Assembly: GCA_020744225.1 (NCBI GenBank)
Contig: JAGMWG010000002.1
Span: 2,294,001-2,358,000, forward strand
Length of the DNA stretch: 64,000 nucleotides
Direction: 5' to 3'
From: Paraphoma chrysanthemicola
Taxonomy: Eukaryota > Ascomycota > Dothideomycetes > Pleosporales > Phaeosphaeriaceae
A model generated the notes under the pieces. It saw only the letters and a program-made list of their open reading frames with translations, did no database searches and had not been told where the DNA came from. This document shows positions 13,555 to 25,300 of this stretch, piece by piece. The first letter of the stretch is position 1; each line of letters opens with the position of its first letter. A program made the position numbers and the translations under genes.

Positions 13555-14187
13555 GGTGGAGACCGAAGACGAGAGCGGGCAATATGCGCGACTGCTCGGA
13601 GTGGTGCTGTGAGGGAGTGTGGTGCGGTAGGCTCGGTCGAGGCGTTGAGTCGGAGGAAGCTATGCTTCGTAGCGCAGCGGGTGACGTCGACTGGACCCTA
13701 GCTTGGCGGACGAGGGCGGCGATGGCAGGAGTGTGGAGGGCCGCGGGTGGTGCTGCTGCTGGGCTGTGTATAAGATGATGATGGCTCGCCCAGACGGAGT
13801 GAGTGCGGCGGTGTAGTGGCAATTGGCGGGTGTGTGAGGGACAGCAGCTGCGTAATCTCCAAGAGCGAGGCTGGTGAGCTGTCTTGGCCGCTAGCATTGG
13901 GTTGGGATTCGGTCCGAGCGCGCCGACGTCAGGCGTCGCTGGACGGTCGCTAAGGATGATTAATGGTCTGCATCGAGCGTCGCCGTGGGTCCATCAATGT
14001 CTGGCACAAATGAAAAGGAGAAGACCTGCTGAAGTTCTGGCGAGATGGGCCTGACCACATGACACTGAGGTGAGGACCCAGAACAACACGTAGGAAGGCA
14101 CATTCACGAACAGCTGCCCGGCATTAGGCAATGATAATCTATGGTAATTTAGGCGCTACTATGTACAAGTTTCACACACATCTTGCT
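13555..14187. other. Intergenic, epsin promoter and 3' flank of dehydrogenase gene
   Basis: About 630 bases. The epsin gene is read leftwards from 13554, so its promoter lies here, together with the 3' flank of the dehydrogenase gene. No gene or repeat seen. Confidence 0.5.
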
Positions 14188-15394
14188 CTATTTTCTTGAG
14201 CCCTTGAATATCTTCTCAAGTTCTGCACACACCGCATCAGTCACTTCCTGCGTGTCCGCCTTGCCGCCAAGATCGCGTGTTCGCACACCTCGCTCGGTAA
14301 CTGCTTCTACGCTCTCCATGAGCTTCTTCGCCGCGTCCTCTTCACCGAGCCAGACGAGCATCTCCGATGCCGTCCAGAAAGTGGCGACCGGGTTCGCAAC
14401 GCCCTTGCCCGTGATGTCGAATGCTGAGCCGTGGATGGGCTCAAACATCGAGGGGTTCTTGCGAGTGGGATCAAGATTGCTTGTAGGTGCAATGCCGATA
14501 GAGCCAGCGAGTGCCGCGGCAAGATCAGAGAGAATGTCGGCGTGCTATGCCAGTAAGTAATTTGTTTGTTGCGCTGGAGGCGATCATGACTTACCAGGTT
14601 TGTTGCAACAATGGTATCGAGTGACTTCGGGTCCAGTACCATTCTGCACGTCATCGCATCCACCAGCATCTTGTCCCACTTGACATCGGGGAAGTCTTTT
14701 GCAACCTCTGATGCTACCTCATCCCACAAAACCATGCCGTTACGCTGAGCATTGCTCTTGGTCACTACCGTCAAGAACTTCCTCGGCCGCTTCTGCGCAG
14801 TCTCAAACGCGAAGCGAATGAGTCTTTCGACTCCGTGGCGTGTGAAGATGGCGACTTCTGTTGCAACTTCCCATGGTTGACCACGATGAGACCGTCCACC
14901 TTGGCCAGCATACTCGCCCTCGGAGTTCTCGCGTACGATGACCCAATCTAGATCGCCATGCTCTGCTTTTCGCAGCGGGGATTCAGTTCCGCGGAAGATC
15001 TTGGTTGGTCGCACGTTGGCGAATTGCTGGAATGGCTGACATATGGCCAATCGCAGCCCCCAGAGTGAAATATGATCAGGTACATCTAGCTTGACGTCAG
15101 CAAGTCTCAGCGGAGATGTCCAACTGGAAGTGACATACCAGGCGCGCCAACAGCTCCGAAGAGGATAGCATCGTGCTTCCTCAATTCGTCAAGTCCACCA
15201 TCTGGTATGTACTGGCCAGTCTTCTTGTACAGCTCTGAGCTCCAGTCATAGTCTTTGAATTCCAGATCGAAAGTGCCGTCCAGCTTGGCTAGTTGTTGCA
15301 GGACTTGCACGCCGGCATTGACAACCTCGGGGCCAATACCGTCCGCCCCAATGGTAGCAATCGAATGTATGCGCTGAGTTGCGATGGGAGACAT
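14188..15394 (-). CDS. Tartrate/D-malate-type dehydrogenase (isopropylmalate dehydrogenase family)
   Basis: Three exons: 15394-15139, 15085-14595, 14544-14188 (introns 53 and 50 nt); 367 aa, the usual length of the DmlA/TtuC subgroup. Family features: IATIGADGIGPEVV at the N-terminus; NSEGEYAGQGGR; the basic residue region TKSNAQRNGM; the metal-binding DAMTCRMVLDP and ATNLHADILSDLAAALAGSIG; and EPIHGSAFDITGKGVANPVATFW for the dinucleotide. These enzymes decarboxylate D-malate, tartrate or related 2-hydroxy acids with NAD+. The NSEGEYAG/FDITGKG style favours this group over leucine-pathway LeuB. It lies downstream of two regulators on the same strand, which may control it. Exact substrate uncertain. 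Confidence 0.88.
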
Positions 15395-15710
15395 GGTGCG
15401 TTGTTGGATATGGTCAGTATGGTAATGGCGAACAGAGAATGGTTGATGTGAGTGTTGTTTACAACATGCTCGAACGTGTCATATATCTATGGTAACTAGC
15501 TCACGTGTTGCGGGCTTACTATGTCCGCTTCTCGACCTCCGCAGTTGTCGATGTCGGAATTTTGCGGGGTGGCAAGCGACGCGGGGAAGTGGATATCGTT
15601 CGGAGAAAGAAAGGCCGGTGGGTTGTGCCTCGCGGCTTCTGAACACCATCTTCACGTTTATCAAAAGTTTGCTCTGCAATGCCTTTATCGCATTTGAAGT
15701 CGCATGGTGT
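15395..15710. other. Short intergenic, dehydrogenase promoter
   Basis: 316 bases between the dehydrogenase start and the stop of the fungal_trans gene on the same strand. It should contain the dehydrogenase promoter and the 3' UTR of the upstream gene. No distinct element identified. Confidence 0.45.
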
Positions 15711-17826
15711 TCAATTGAAATCTTGGAAAATATCCCAATGCTGATCTTGATCGAACCAGAAGGGGATGTCGAATCCCGAAAATGGGTCAGGATTTTGAGC
15801 TAATCCTGCATTGAGATCCTGCTCAAAGACATAATTCTCATTCATAAAGGCATGAAACATGTCACCGTCGTTCTCGTCTGCGGTGCTTTGGTTTCTCGTC
15901 ATGTCGGCGACTGCATCACGCGAGGGACCGAGGAAGTCGCTGCTGTCGGTTGCAGATGGACCAGCGTTGCGCATTTCACCATGCTGGGTCACATCGGAAA
16001 GTCCGTACAAACGACTTGATGACTGGTAACCCGTTGCGTCCGTTATATTCGTTTGTGTTGGCGCGGAAATGGGAGCTGACGCGTACTCTTCAACTTGTCC
16101 CATCTGGCTGTCACGACGCCAACGAGTGTCAATTGCCATCTGGGCTTGGTCGTTTCGAGGCTCCACCAATCTATGGCGAAGATCCCTTATAGCAGCAGCG
16201 CTCGCCTCTGGCCAGTTACTGCCGCGCCGAGCGAGATGTTGGAGTACTTGCAAACTTCGATCGGCCAACCTGCGACCTGATTTAGCCAGCATCAGATATG
16301 AATTATTGCATGCTCACCTCGTCACGACCTCACGCGTGAGATAGTCACCACTAGCAGCGTAAAAAAGAATGAATGTACTTATCCAGACTGCCCACGTGCA
16401 CGAGGGCCACAGTAAAGTCATCTGCCCAAGCTCACTACGGCCTTGGGCTGACGGAGTGATTGACTTGTGGAGCGTTGTAATAATAGATCGAGCGGATCCA
16501 ATACAGAGGTGAAGAGCGGCATCATAATCTGCCCCGCGGCGGGAAGCAGCGAGGATTGGGCGGTGTAAGGAAATGATGGATTCATGCTTGAGCAGAGTGA
16601 GAATGGTCAAATGATATTGTGATATGCCGCACTCTTCTTCGGCATCGCTCAAACTCTCGACACGATTCCACCACTCAGCAAGCTTCGCGCTGATGGCAGT
16701 GGCTTTATCAGGGTCTTTGTGGACGTATTCGACGGACTTGTTGCGTAGCTCGATGATCTCGCCACGTAAGCGAGACTCGCGTGCTACAAAGTCAATAAGA
16801 AGTAGCCTGGGATCTGTCACTGTTAGTGAATGCTCACTCTGCATTGAACTTCTTACCAGAGCGTATGTCAGTCTCGCTTGCGTGCATTTCGGCGGTTGGA
16901 AAGCACACATCCACGTCGTCATCTGCGATACCCAACGGAAGACCCATGGACTGGCAGATGAAGCGGTCGATAGCGTACAGTGACCAGAACAGGCGCTGGC
17001 GAAGTTGTTTGTCGTCAGTGGAGAACGAAGAGAAGCGGCCCGCACAACGGTGAAGGCCGAGCTGGAAGGCCATTCTGCTGATCAAGCCTCCTAGTCGCGA
17101 CGCTGCATTCAGACGAAGCATGGAAACCAGGAAGAGCTGGACGCTGATGGCGGCCTGAAGACCGAGAATGGAGGTAGGCTTAGAGAGAACGTGCTGTAAG
17201 CTGTTGACTGCATCATCGTACGAGTGGAAAACCAGCTGGGCTGGGTACCGCGCAGGTGCTCGTCTGTGGCTTTGACGGTGATCGGCGAGAGAAATTGACA
17301 TCACAGACCGGACGATGATGGTTCGGAAATCCGAATGCGTAGCTCTCGATGGCAAACCACTGGTTGACATCGTCTGAAAGTACCCCAGCACAGTTGGTGC
17401 ATGCAGGAAGGGATATAAAGGCTGCCAGTTTGCAAAGTAGCTTCCTGTCCACTCAACAAGCTCGTCGAATGTAAAATGGCCCCTACTTTGCGGATCGATT
17501 TCGGCAGCTCTCCACAATCGATCTGAAGTGTCGGCTTGGGCGGCAGAGAGGCGATCATCTTCGCCAGGGACAACGTCACTACCTGGGGTTTCCATGTGTG
17601 CCGGAGAAGTGGGTTCCGTTGGACGGATTGCTCCATATACACTTCTGATGAAGTAGATGCCACTAGCGCTGCCGACAAAGCCAGAGAATTTGTCTCCAGG
17701 GATGCGCATAAGTCCCACCTCGCGATGCAGCGGTGCGGAAGTGCGCCTCCGCTTGCGGGCTGGCTCGCCTTCGAAATGAGGCTCCATGTCCGGTACTTCG
17801 ATGCCTAGACTCGATGTGGATGCCAT
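15711..17826 (-). CDS. Fungal_trans-domain regulator lacking a zinc cluster
   Basis: Three exons: 17826-16857, 16813-16318, 16269-15711 (introns 43 and 48 nt); 674 aa. The middle homology region of Zn2Cys6 regulators is clear: FVGSASGIYFIRSVYG, FDELVEWTGSYFANWQPLYPFLHAPTV, SKPTSILGLQAAISVQLF, GLISRMAFQLGLHRC, and LRQRLFWSLYAIDRFICQSMGLP. The acidic, aromatic C-terminus (DIPFWFDQDQHWDIFQDFN) looks like an activation domain. There is no Cys6 cluster, only a basic PARKRRRT nuclear-type signal near residue 23. A separate Zn2Cys6 protein is encoded 139 bases upstream on the same strand, so the two may be halves of one function or of one misread gene. An in-frame TGA lies just upstream of the ATG. 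Confidence 0.82.
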
Positions 17827-17965
17827 TTCTGCTTGCTGTCCATCTCAGCTGAGTTGTGAAGGGTTCGTCGTGTGCAAGATGTGCGGAGAAAGAAACCCCG
17901 CTTCAGCCGGATGACTCAGCAACTGGTCTGATTTATCGTACTCATTGCCCTATGCACATTCTGCA

Positions 17966-18694
17966 TCAAAAGTAGTTGTCGCGCCACCCGTTGGAGGAGA
18001 TTGCGAGCGAGATGTTGGGTGCCGTGGGCTGTTTGCAACTGCGCAGTAGCTCAATCACGTGCTCGCATGATTGAGGATCCGAGAATGTAGGTGTGGCCGA
18101 GAAAGCATTCTCCCTACTAGGTGCTGATGCTTTGGTATCTTGTAAAAGGTCCCAAGATGGCGGACCTGGTCGTCTACTTTCGGTCGATATTGCGTCGTTT
18201 GTACGACTTCCATCGCGATGCTGCTCCAAGTGCTCAAACCACGTGGCGAGATCTTCACCTGTTTGCAGCGGGAATTGCTCCCATTCTCTCTGCTTCTCAG
18301 CTTTCGAGCGGGGAATCTGCACTACTGGAGAATCTTCGATCGCAGCTTCAAGCGATGACAACGTCTGGTTGCCCTGTTGCTGAAGCGCCCTAAGAGACGC
18401 GTACAGTGCATTTTCCGTGTCTCGCAGACGATGTTCTAAGCTGATCATGTATGCAGCCGGAAGACCTCTCTTTCCACCTTCCTGGTAGCGGCAAAGTGAT
18501 GGAGAGGAGTGGCACTGAGAGCATAACGGACTGGGAGGTTAGCGACGATCAGAGGACTGCTGACCTGTATGGGGGTGAACACACAGCTTTCGATCGCATT
18601 TGCATTTCTTTGCTCGGCATGGCTCGCATGCAATTGGGTTGAGCTCTTCCTGCGCCAAATTTAGTGTCACATCATTACTATTATCATGCTTCAT
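17966..18694 (-). CDS. Small Zn2Cys6 DNA-binding protein
   Basis: Two exons: 18694-18585 and 18530-17966 (54-nt intron inside the zinc cluster); 224 aa. After splicing, a full C-x2-C-x6-C-x6-C-x2-C-x6-C cluster appears at Cys 23, 26, 33, 40, 43 and 50 (ACEPCRAKKCKCDRKL then PLCSQCHSSPSLCRY). A short coiled-coil follows (ISLEHRLRDTENALYASLRALQ, about 63-85), as expected for dimerisation. The frame ends with WRDNYF and a TGA, without the fungal_trans middle homology domain. The next gene downstream encodes exactly such a domain without a cluster. Start: the ATG at 18694 is the last one before the cluster; an ATG-less frame extends further upstream. Confidence 0.78.
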
Positions 18695-18867
18695 ACCATA
18701 TCTGGGGAAATGTGGGTGACGGCAAAGGAAGCTTCGCAGTGGAAAGAACCCTCTGATGGAAAAGGCTAGTGTCATGGCACGTGCACATGTTGGACACGAC
18801 TGCGACAGGTGCAATTCTTTTCTTCATATCAACATTTATTTGCTTTATGAATAGTGTGAAGAATAGT

Positions 18868-19854
18868 TTAGAGAACATTGCGCACAACACCTGAAGCATT
18901 TTTCTTGAAGCCCAAAGACTGCTCAACAAAGTTCTTCTCGGCAGCAGTCGCGACTTTGCTAATTGGGGTCTCGGGCTCAACCCACGCGCCTGCGTGGTAC
19001 ATGCCCGGCCAAACGTGAAGTTCGCACGAACCGCCTGATCCCCAAATTTTACTGGCATAGGCAACAGCACCATCTCGAAACACTTCACACTCGCCCACAT
19101 CGATAAACACCGGTGGCAGCCGAGACAAATCCGCCGCTCTGCTAGGGGCTTGCAGCTCAGTCGGCGCATCCCGGCTCTGAGCCAGGATCATGTCCCAAGC
19201 GCTCCTATTCTGTTTCCCACACCATAAGGTCCCAGTTTGAAATTGCTGATGTGAAGGATAGTGCTCGCGGTCGTCCAACATCGGGAATGAGAGGAGAGCT
19301 GCACGTAGCGATGGATATCCTCGATCCCTGGCAAGAAGACATGCTGTGGCAACAGGAGCTGCTCCGCCGGACAAGCCATGAACCAAGATTCTCGATGGAT
19401 CGATGCGAAGCTCAGCAGCATGTTCTGCCAAATAGACCGCTGCAGAATAGAAGTCGTAAGCTCCGGCCGGGGCAGGGTGTTCAGGGGCAAGCCTGTACTC
19501 CACAGAAGCGAAGACGAGGTCATCGTTGACGGGGAGAACGCGGAAGAACTGATCGGGCCCGAAGAAGCGATTTCCAGCAATTTGGCCGCCACCATGAGCA
19601 TATAATATTGCGGCTCTGTTTCTGCTGGTGGACGTCTTGGTTTGGAAGATGGCGACAGTGACAGGTTCCCCACCAAGATCTTTCACACTTGGGATACTAA
19701 TATCCGTGCAGGTGAGGTTTGGAAACTCGGTAAGTATTGCCTGGGCGGTACTGGCATTGATGTTTGCACGTAAAGCATCTACACTCGAAACGTCAGGAGC
19801 GCCTGGGTAACCTCCTGCCATCTTGTATGCTGGATCAAAGCTCGGTCGTGGCAT
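18868..19854 (-). CDS. Alpha/beta hydrolase of the hormone-sensitive-lipase type
   Basis: Intronless 328-aa protein counted from the ATG at 19854; the open frame runs 23 codons further but has no ATG there. The oxyanion motif HGGG is at about 87-90 (ILYAHGGGQ). The nucleophile elbow is HGLSGG with Ser near 162; the usual GDSAGG has Leu in place of Asp. SVEYRLAPEHPAPA is a hallmark of the HSL family. The acid position reads VGECEVFRDGAVAYA, with Glu where Asp is usual. The His is in GMYHAGAW. No signal peptide, so an intracellular esterase/lactonase is inferred; substrate unknown. It lies 173 bases upstream of the Zn2Cys6 gene on the same strand. Confidence 0.87.
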   Translation of the reverse strand: MPRPSFDPAYKMAGGYPGAPDVSSVDALRANINASTAQAILTEFPNLTCTDISIPSVKDLGGEPVTVAIFQTKTSTSRNRAAILYAHGGGQIAGNRFFGPDQFFRVLPVNDDLVFASVEYRLAPEHPAPAGAYDFYSAAVYLAEHAAELRIDPSRILVHGLSGGAAPVATACLLARDRGYPSLRAALLSFPMLDDREHYPSHQQFQTGTLWCGKQNRSAWDMILAQSRDAPTELQAPSRAADLSRLPPVFIDVGECEVFRDGAVAYASKIWGSGGSCELHVWPGMYHAGAWVEPETPISKVATAAEKNFVEQSLGFKKNASGVVRNVL

Positions 19855-21388
19855 TATTACTGCTGCGCGTCGTGGTATATTGGAAATCCTCGGTCGTCGA
19901 AATTCCTTGAGCAGGTGGTTCAAGCACTTATTATATCAGGAGCATTGCGGTAAATGTGGGGTTTCGGAACGATCGTGCCGCTCTTACTTCTACCCGTGGA
20001 ACGTCGCGGACAGGTTAGGTCCCGGCGCCGGCTAGACTGTCGGTATTACCTCGAACCTTTTAGCGCAACGAAGAATTTCCTAATGTGGAGCACCGCCAGT
20101 GCCAACGTGCGAGGCTATGCTATCGACGAGGCGCGCAGGACGAAACCCTCGTTGAACCTTTCGAAGGATCATCCCAGTGAGGGAAAGTTGGACCATAGTA
20201 GAGGTCTATCCTGAAACGTCCGTCCACCGCATCTGCACAGGCTTCCGGACAGTACGGCTCGGCCGATAGCAAAGAGTACCTTCGAAGCGTTCAGCAGCGC
20301 AAGTATGGATACGGACGGAGTGTCGCACATGTGTTCTATCGTTGCTCCCAGGCAAGTAGCATGCAATGCACTGAGAAAAACGGTCGTGCTGGCGGACGAT
20401 CGGCGAGGTTGGTGATCGTGGTGCAGTGGAAAGCCTTAATATGATCCAGTCAACGCTAGGTTCTCGATAAGAAGTAAAGCGCTGATGTCAGGATGGCGAG
20501 TGCTGTATGGTATGCAGACCCTAACTTCTCGAACCTCGACATTTCATGGTGGATGGTAACATAGATTGAGGGCTACAATTTTTTGTCTTATCGTTGTCGA
20601 TTGTGCGACGAGGCGAATCGTAGGATGGGTGCCAAAGTGGAGTCGAGCTTCACCATGTGACAGCTTGCAAGTGGTGTTGGCGCAGTTGTGCGCATGCTGA
20701 GACTTTGCAAATCAGATAGAGGAAGCCCCATCGACCAAGACCAAGCACACGAAGTGTCAGAAGTGAGCGACATTGTGGACCGAGAAGTTTAGCCAAATCT
20801 CAGCCAGTCAGCGAGATGTGTGGGTAGGAGGTAGAGGACGAGTGCTTCCACGAAGTACCGTTACTGAAGAGGGGTGAGAGGTAAGCTGAGTCAGGGTGGA
20901 TGCCGAACCAACTTATAGCAGGTGCCAACAGGTCTTAGGGTCGAGTTGGGATCAGTCGTGGTCAAGCTTGTCTGGTTCCACGCATGAGGTATGAGACAGC
21001 GGAACTTGGTTCCGAGTAAGCGGTGCGAGGTTTGCACTATTGCTCAAGCGACATGAGCTTCCGAGGTAGTCCTTGCTTTGATGTCCATGCGTCCACAGGC
21101 TTGGCGTAAGCTTGATAACATTTGTGCTTCGGCCTGCCGCATTCGGTACTTTACCCACAGAGAAATACGTGAAACCAATGTCGTCACCCGTCATACCATC
21201 TTCTAATTGGCTGAAAGTGCGGCCCAGCCCAATGTAACCTTTGCCGACGGTCCTGGATGGGGCGGTATCCGCCCCTATGTGCCCCAGATGTTCTCTCGCT
21301 CCAGGATGCCTTATTTGCTCTAGTGGCCTGTCGATGCTTCTCCTTTTACGGTCGCTTCAAACACGATGGTGGAGTACTAGGAAGAAAG
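19855..21388. other. Intergenic, hydrolase promoter and bZIP 3' flank
   Basis: About 1.5 kb. One minus-strand frame (about 21345-20952) is open for some 130 codons and includes an ATG at 21194, but has no domain I recognise and no good splice partner. I leave it unannotated as a gene. No repeats or RNA genes seen. Confidence 0.45.
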
Positions 21389-22356
21389 TCACATCGGCTC
21401 TTCAGATGTACACGGCGCGGTCGAGCGCCTGAGGTTGGAGGTCGAAGAAGTACTACGATGTGCGTTAGCAGTGGCACTGCCGTAACAAGGCGCAAAGTGT
21501 ACCTGCAAAGAAAGATGAGTCTCAATGCGGCCCAGGGAAATGCCCCTGGAAGTATGAGGAGGAAGCAGGCAGACTCACGTTGGGAATGCCGGGCGTCTGA
21601 TTCTGCGGCCCGGTATAGTGTCCGTATGCCGCGAGAGCGTAGTTCTCTGGACTCGGCGCAAAGTGTCGAGGTTGATGAAAAGGGCTGTGGACTTGTTCGA
21701 AGCTTGTCTGGCTTATAGACGTCTCGAAATGGAACGATTCTGATCGTGGAGGTGGAGGTGGAGGGTAATCTACAGGCGCCCATGCGGGCATGGTCCACGC
21801 CAGGTTGACTGGTGGAGGCGGATCGTAGACTGGACTACTCCACGATGACTCGAATGGCGGATACGCTGGTGTGGTAAGAAGTGTGTTGGCGTCAAAGGCA
21901 GTAGTGTTTGCTGCCAAACCGTGGTTCCCCACGGCTGTGCTGCTTGTTACCACGGGCTGGAAGTCAACATTTGCGTGGAGCATGAATGGCGATGAGCTTG
22001 GTCCAGCCTCATAGTCTGCCGATAGCGGGCGAAGGTGTGCTTCATGCTGTTGTGGTGACGGTTCCGGTGTCTGCTCGTCGTTCGATCCATCTTTGATCAG
22101 TTGCTGCAAGTATTGAAGCTTTCGCTTGCGCTTCTCTCCTGTGTTACATTCTGTCTTAGTGCTGCGCACCCACTGTCGAGAGAGGCTTGGTTGAAGACGT
22201 ACGATAGTTCCGGGAGGCTATCCTGTTCTGCTGCTTGCGAATCTCGCTGTTTACCTTCTTGGGCTTCTTCCCAAGCTCCTCGCCTTCTTCTGGTCGTCTA
22301 GGCCGCCGACCAGGTCTTGAACCAGCTTGCGACTGAAGTGTGGATGGAGAAAACAT
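21389..22356 (-). CDS. bZIP transcription factor
   Basis: Exon 1 is 22356-22203 and exon 2 starts at 22138; the 64-nt intron splits the basic region. The spliced basic region reads NSEIRKQQNRIASRNYR then EKRKRKLQYLQQLI, with the invariant Asn and Arg of bZIPs and only a short leucine zipper. The upstream GRRPRRPEEGEELGKKPKK adds basic charge. The C-terminal half is Pro/Ser/Tyr-rich with a polyproline run. Near the end, a canonical intron (21578-21503; donor AAC|GTGAGT, acceptor CTTTGCAG after a pyrimidine tract) leads to a third exon ending at 21389, giving 275 aa. If that intron is retained the protein stops at 21522 with 256 aa. Nuclear regulator; targets unknown. Confidence 0.85.
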
Positions 22357-25300
22357 GGCTCTAGCAATGCGATATCTAGCGAGGTGGAATGCAAAGTTAA
22401 TCGAGACCGTTGGAGGAGGCTTGCTTTTACGGAAGTGATCAGTAGGAATCGTAGATCGCCAAGGTTACATAGCACAATTAGCAGACCTCGGGCGCGACCC
22501 GCGAGAATAACAGCTAACCAGAACGAGATTGCGTATTCCCAGTGTCCTTTGCAGGCCTGCTGATTAAGGGTTATAAGAATAGCAGCTGGTCAGATTGGCA
22601 GAGGCAAGCGAGTGCCAAAATCAATCCTGCCGCAGGCAACCTTAACCTTAATTTCGCCGCATAGCAGAGGTGATGTGAGCATCAGGGGTTGCGGGTGGAC
22701 GGCCGAATGATTTCGTTCGAGCCGTTTGTTCGTCATAGAAGCCGAGAGCAAGATGCCGACACAACTCAGCGGTCGCTCGGCCAGCGGTCGCGATTATTTC
22801 TTGCTGCATTCGACCTAGTCAAGCGCACTCGTGGCTGAATCATCTCGTGAACGCTACGGCCCGAGCTTGGTCCGTGATGAATAGCTCGCCACGTGAGACG
22901 CAACGCAACGGCGTTGGAGGCAAGGCTGTCGCGCCGCCTGCAGCGGGCGCGCCGCAGTAGTGGCGAGCCTCGACATTGCGATGCATCGGACGACGCGCGA
23001 CGGTCGATGAGAAACCAAAATTGTGGCACGACAAGACGACAAATGCTGTGTGGTCCGCGCGCTGCCCAATCACAGAAGTGGCGACTGCTGCGTAAGCACG
23101 CGCGACTTCAATCTCACGCCGCTCTTTTGCTGTACAGTCACGACTTAACAAGCTGAAATACATATTCTTATTTGGAAGCTTCCTGTACCAGGTGCACCGC
23201 ACCACCCGAACAGGCAAGACGACCTTGGTGGGCGTGGTGCCGCCTTTTTCCGGCAGAGCGGCTGGGACAGTAATCGATCACGCCAGCCTCGAGGCTTCAG
23301 TACCGTATTACGACGAGGTGCGGATGTGTTTCACAGCCCTATTCCAAATATGTTGGAAAGAGTACACTCGCCGCAATCGGCACTCACCAGCTGTCTACGT
23401 TTGCCGGCGGAATATGGACACGCACATGACGAAATGCGGAATTGGACAGCCTCTTACAGACCTCTTACTCAGCGAAGCGGTGTATTCGGATTACTCGGTG
23501 ACTACTGACAATTTTGCGCTTGTTTGTGTCTTACAAGTCGCGTGGCCAACACTCGGCAGAATCTGAAACTGCCTGACTTGTCTAAAAACCACTCACAACC
23601 AACACTTTGCTTCTGGCAAGGCCGTAGTGGTTGGACAGGTGGCTGTGAAGACTGCAGCAGCATTTGGTCTGTCATGGAAGTTCTCAATAGCTCTATTTTG
23701 CTAAGCTTTCTGGGAGGTAACAGTGCGGTCAACCCGTTTCTAGCGGCAACTTCACCTAGGTCTTATTTGTCAGATTCGAGCTTATGGTGCCTCGCCATGA
23801 GCGAAACCCACCCACATGGTCGCGCTATGCCCTATTTCCTTCGACAAGTGATTCCCAGGGAAGTGGGCCGCGTGGGCAAGGGTGAAAAAGGCAAATGGGA
23901 ACGAATCCATCAAGCAGCGCAATGAGCCCCGCCACAATCATGTGTCGATGCTCTTGACATGGACACTTACTACCGTGAAGGGCTGGAAGTACGAAGCTCG
24001 CTTCCCGATCAAGTAAGTCTTCACTGTCGGGTCATGAAGCACCGGATGCATGTATTCGGGTGAACACAAACCAAGGCATCAGAGCGGCAAGTGCACGTAC
24101 AGGGTATAACCAAATTCCTAACATCAGCCGCCTCACTTGCGAGGTGTGCGAACGATTCCATTTGCTGGTTCTGCGCGTTGTAGCTTCCACAGCACACGAC
24201 GACGGCCGACGCTACCCTATCACACAGCGATCCGACGTGAAAAGGGATGTGGAGCCCCTGGGAATAACCCATCTGCAGGCATTCCCATCAGCGATACGGG
24301 CTTGGAGGAAATGAGCGTGGCTTCCAATGGGCGAACAGCACGCTGATCAGTTGCAACAGCGTACCGGAAGACCGGGTAGCCAGACACGGGGTAGATGTGC
24401 GGGCTGGGATGGGCTGCACGTGGCCGTTGCTTCTGAAGAACGCTTTTCCGTGCGTATCGCTGCAGCTCTCGCATGCACTAGGTGTTTCGTGCCTTACTAC
24501 CGAGCTGGAGTGGCCACTGACGATCCAGATCGCGGGGCCTCATGAAATGTATCCTCGCTCTTCTGGTCTGTGATCTTCGTTATGCCCTCTTGCTGATTTC
24601 GGCCGGCATCTCGGCCGGCACGGGACAGTGGCGACTTGTAGGGGCGCTGGCTGTCACTTATCATTCGCCTCTCTTTAGTATGGAACATCGAGCAATTAGC
24701 AGTAACTTCGCTGGCCAACAGGCAGCACACTCAGGGTGGGGAGTCTCGACTCCAGCGCAACCTTATGCAGTTGGTACACTATTGTCAACCCCGGGCAGGC
24801 ACCGACAACAACGCGTTCTGGCCCCAAGCACCAACACGCCTTGCCGCGTCTCCAAACCAAAGGAGGGCCTGCCAGCCACTCATGAGAAACAAGAGCGGCT
24901 TGACGAAAAGTCCAAGCGTTAAGTCGCAGTATTGCACTGACTCAGCGATAGGGCAAGGCCCTGATCCGGAGGTTGGCTGTCAGGAATTCTCCACCGCCCT
25001 TCATGTCTTGCGAGTAGTCATGCGCGTAGCCCACCCAGACTTTCACCTCACCGCCCATCTCGATCTCACTGCGCCATGTATGGCTGATATACGTAACGAA
25101 GGACACTTTGGTCTATGCTTACAAACTACAGTGAGGTATGGTGAGGGTAGCCAGGCTACTGTTTCAGGACCATGGTATCTAGAGACTTTGGCTTGGATAA
25201 TGTTGAGCGTGGATGAGTCTGACCAATTAGTGACAGCACGTGCAAGTGCGGTCTGATCAGACTCTTACTGAGAAAGCCAGGTGTTTCCAGTAAGCCTCAG

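Noticed and set aside
20952..21345. Possible small gene on the minus strand (about 130 open codons)
   Set aside because: No domain, an ATG only midway, and no convincing splice link to the bZIP gene or beyond.
24765..25256. 163-codon plus-strand frame in the gene-poor region
   Set aside because: No recognisable motif, no intron support, and competing frames of similar length on both strands.
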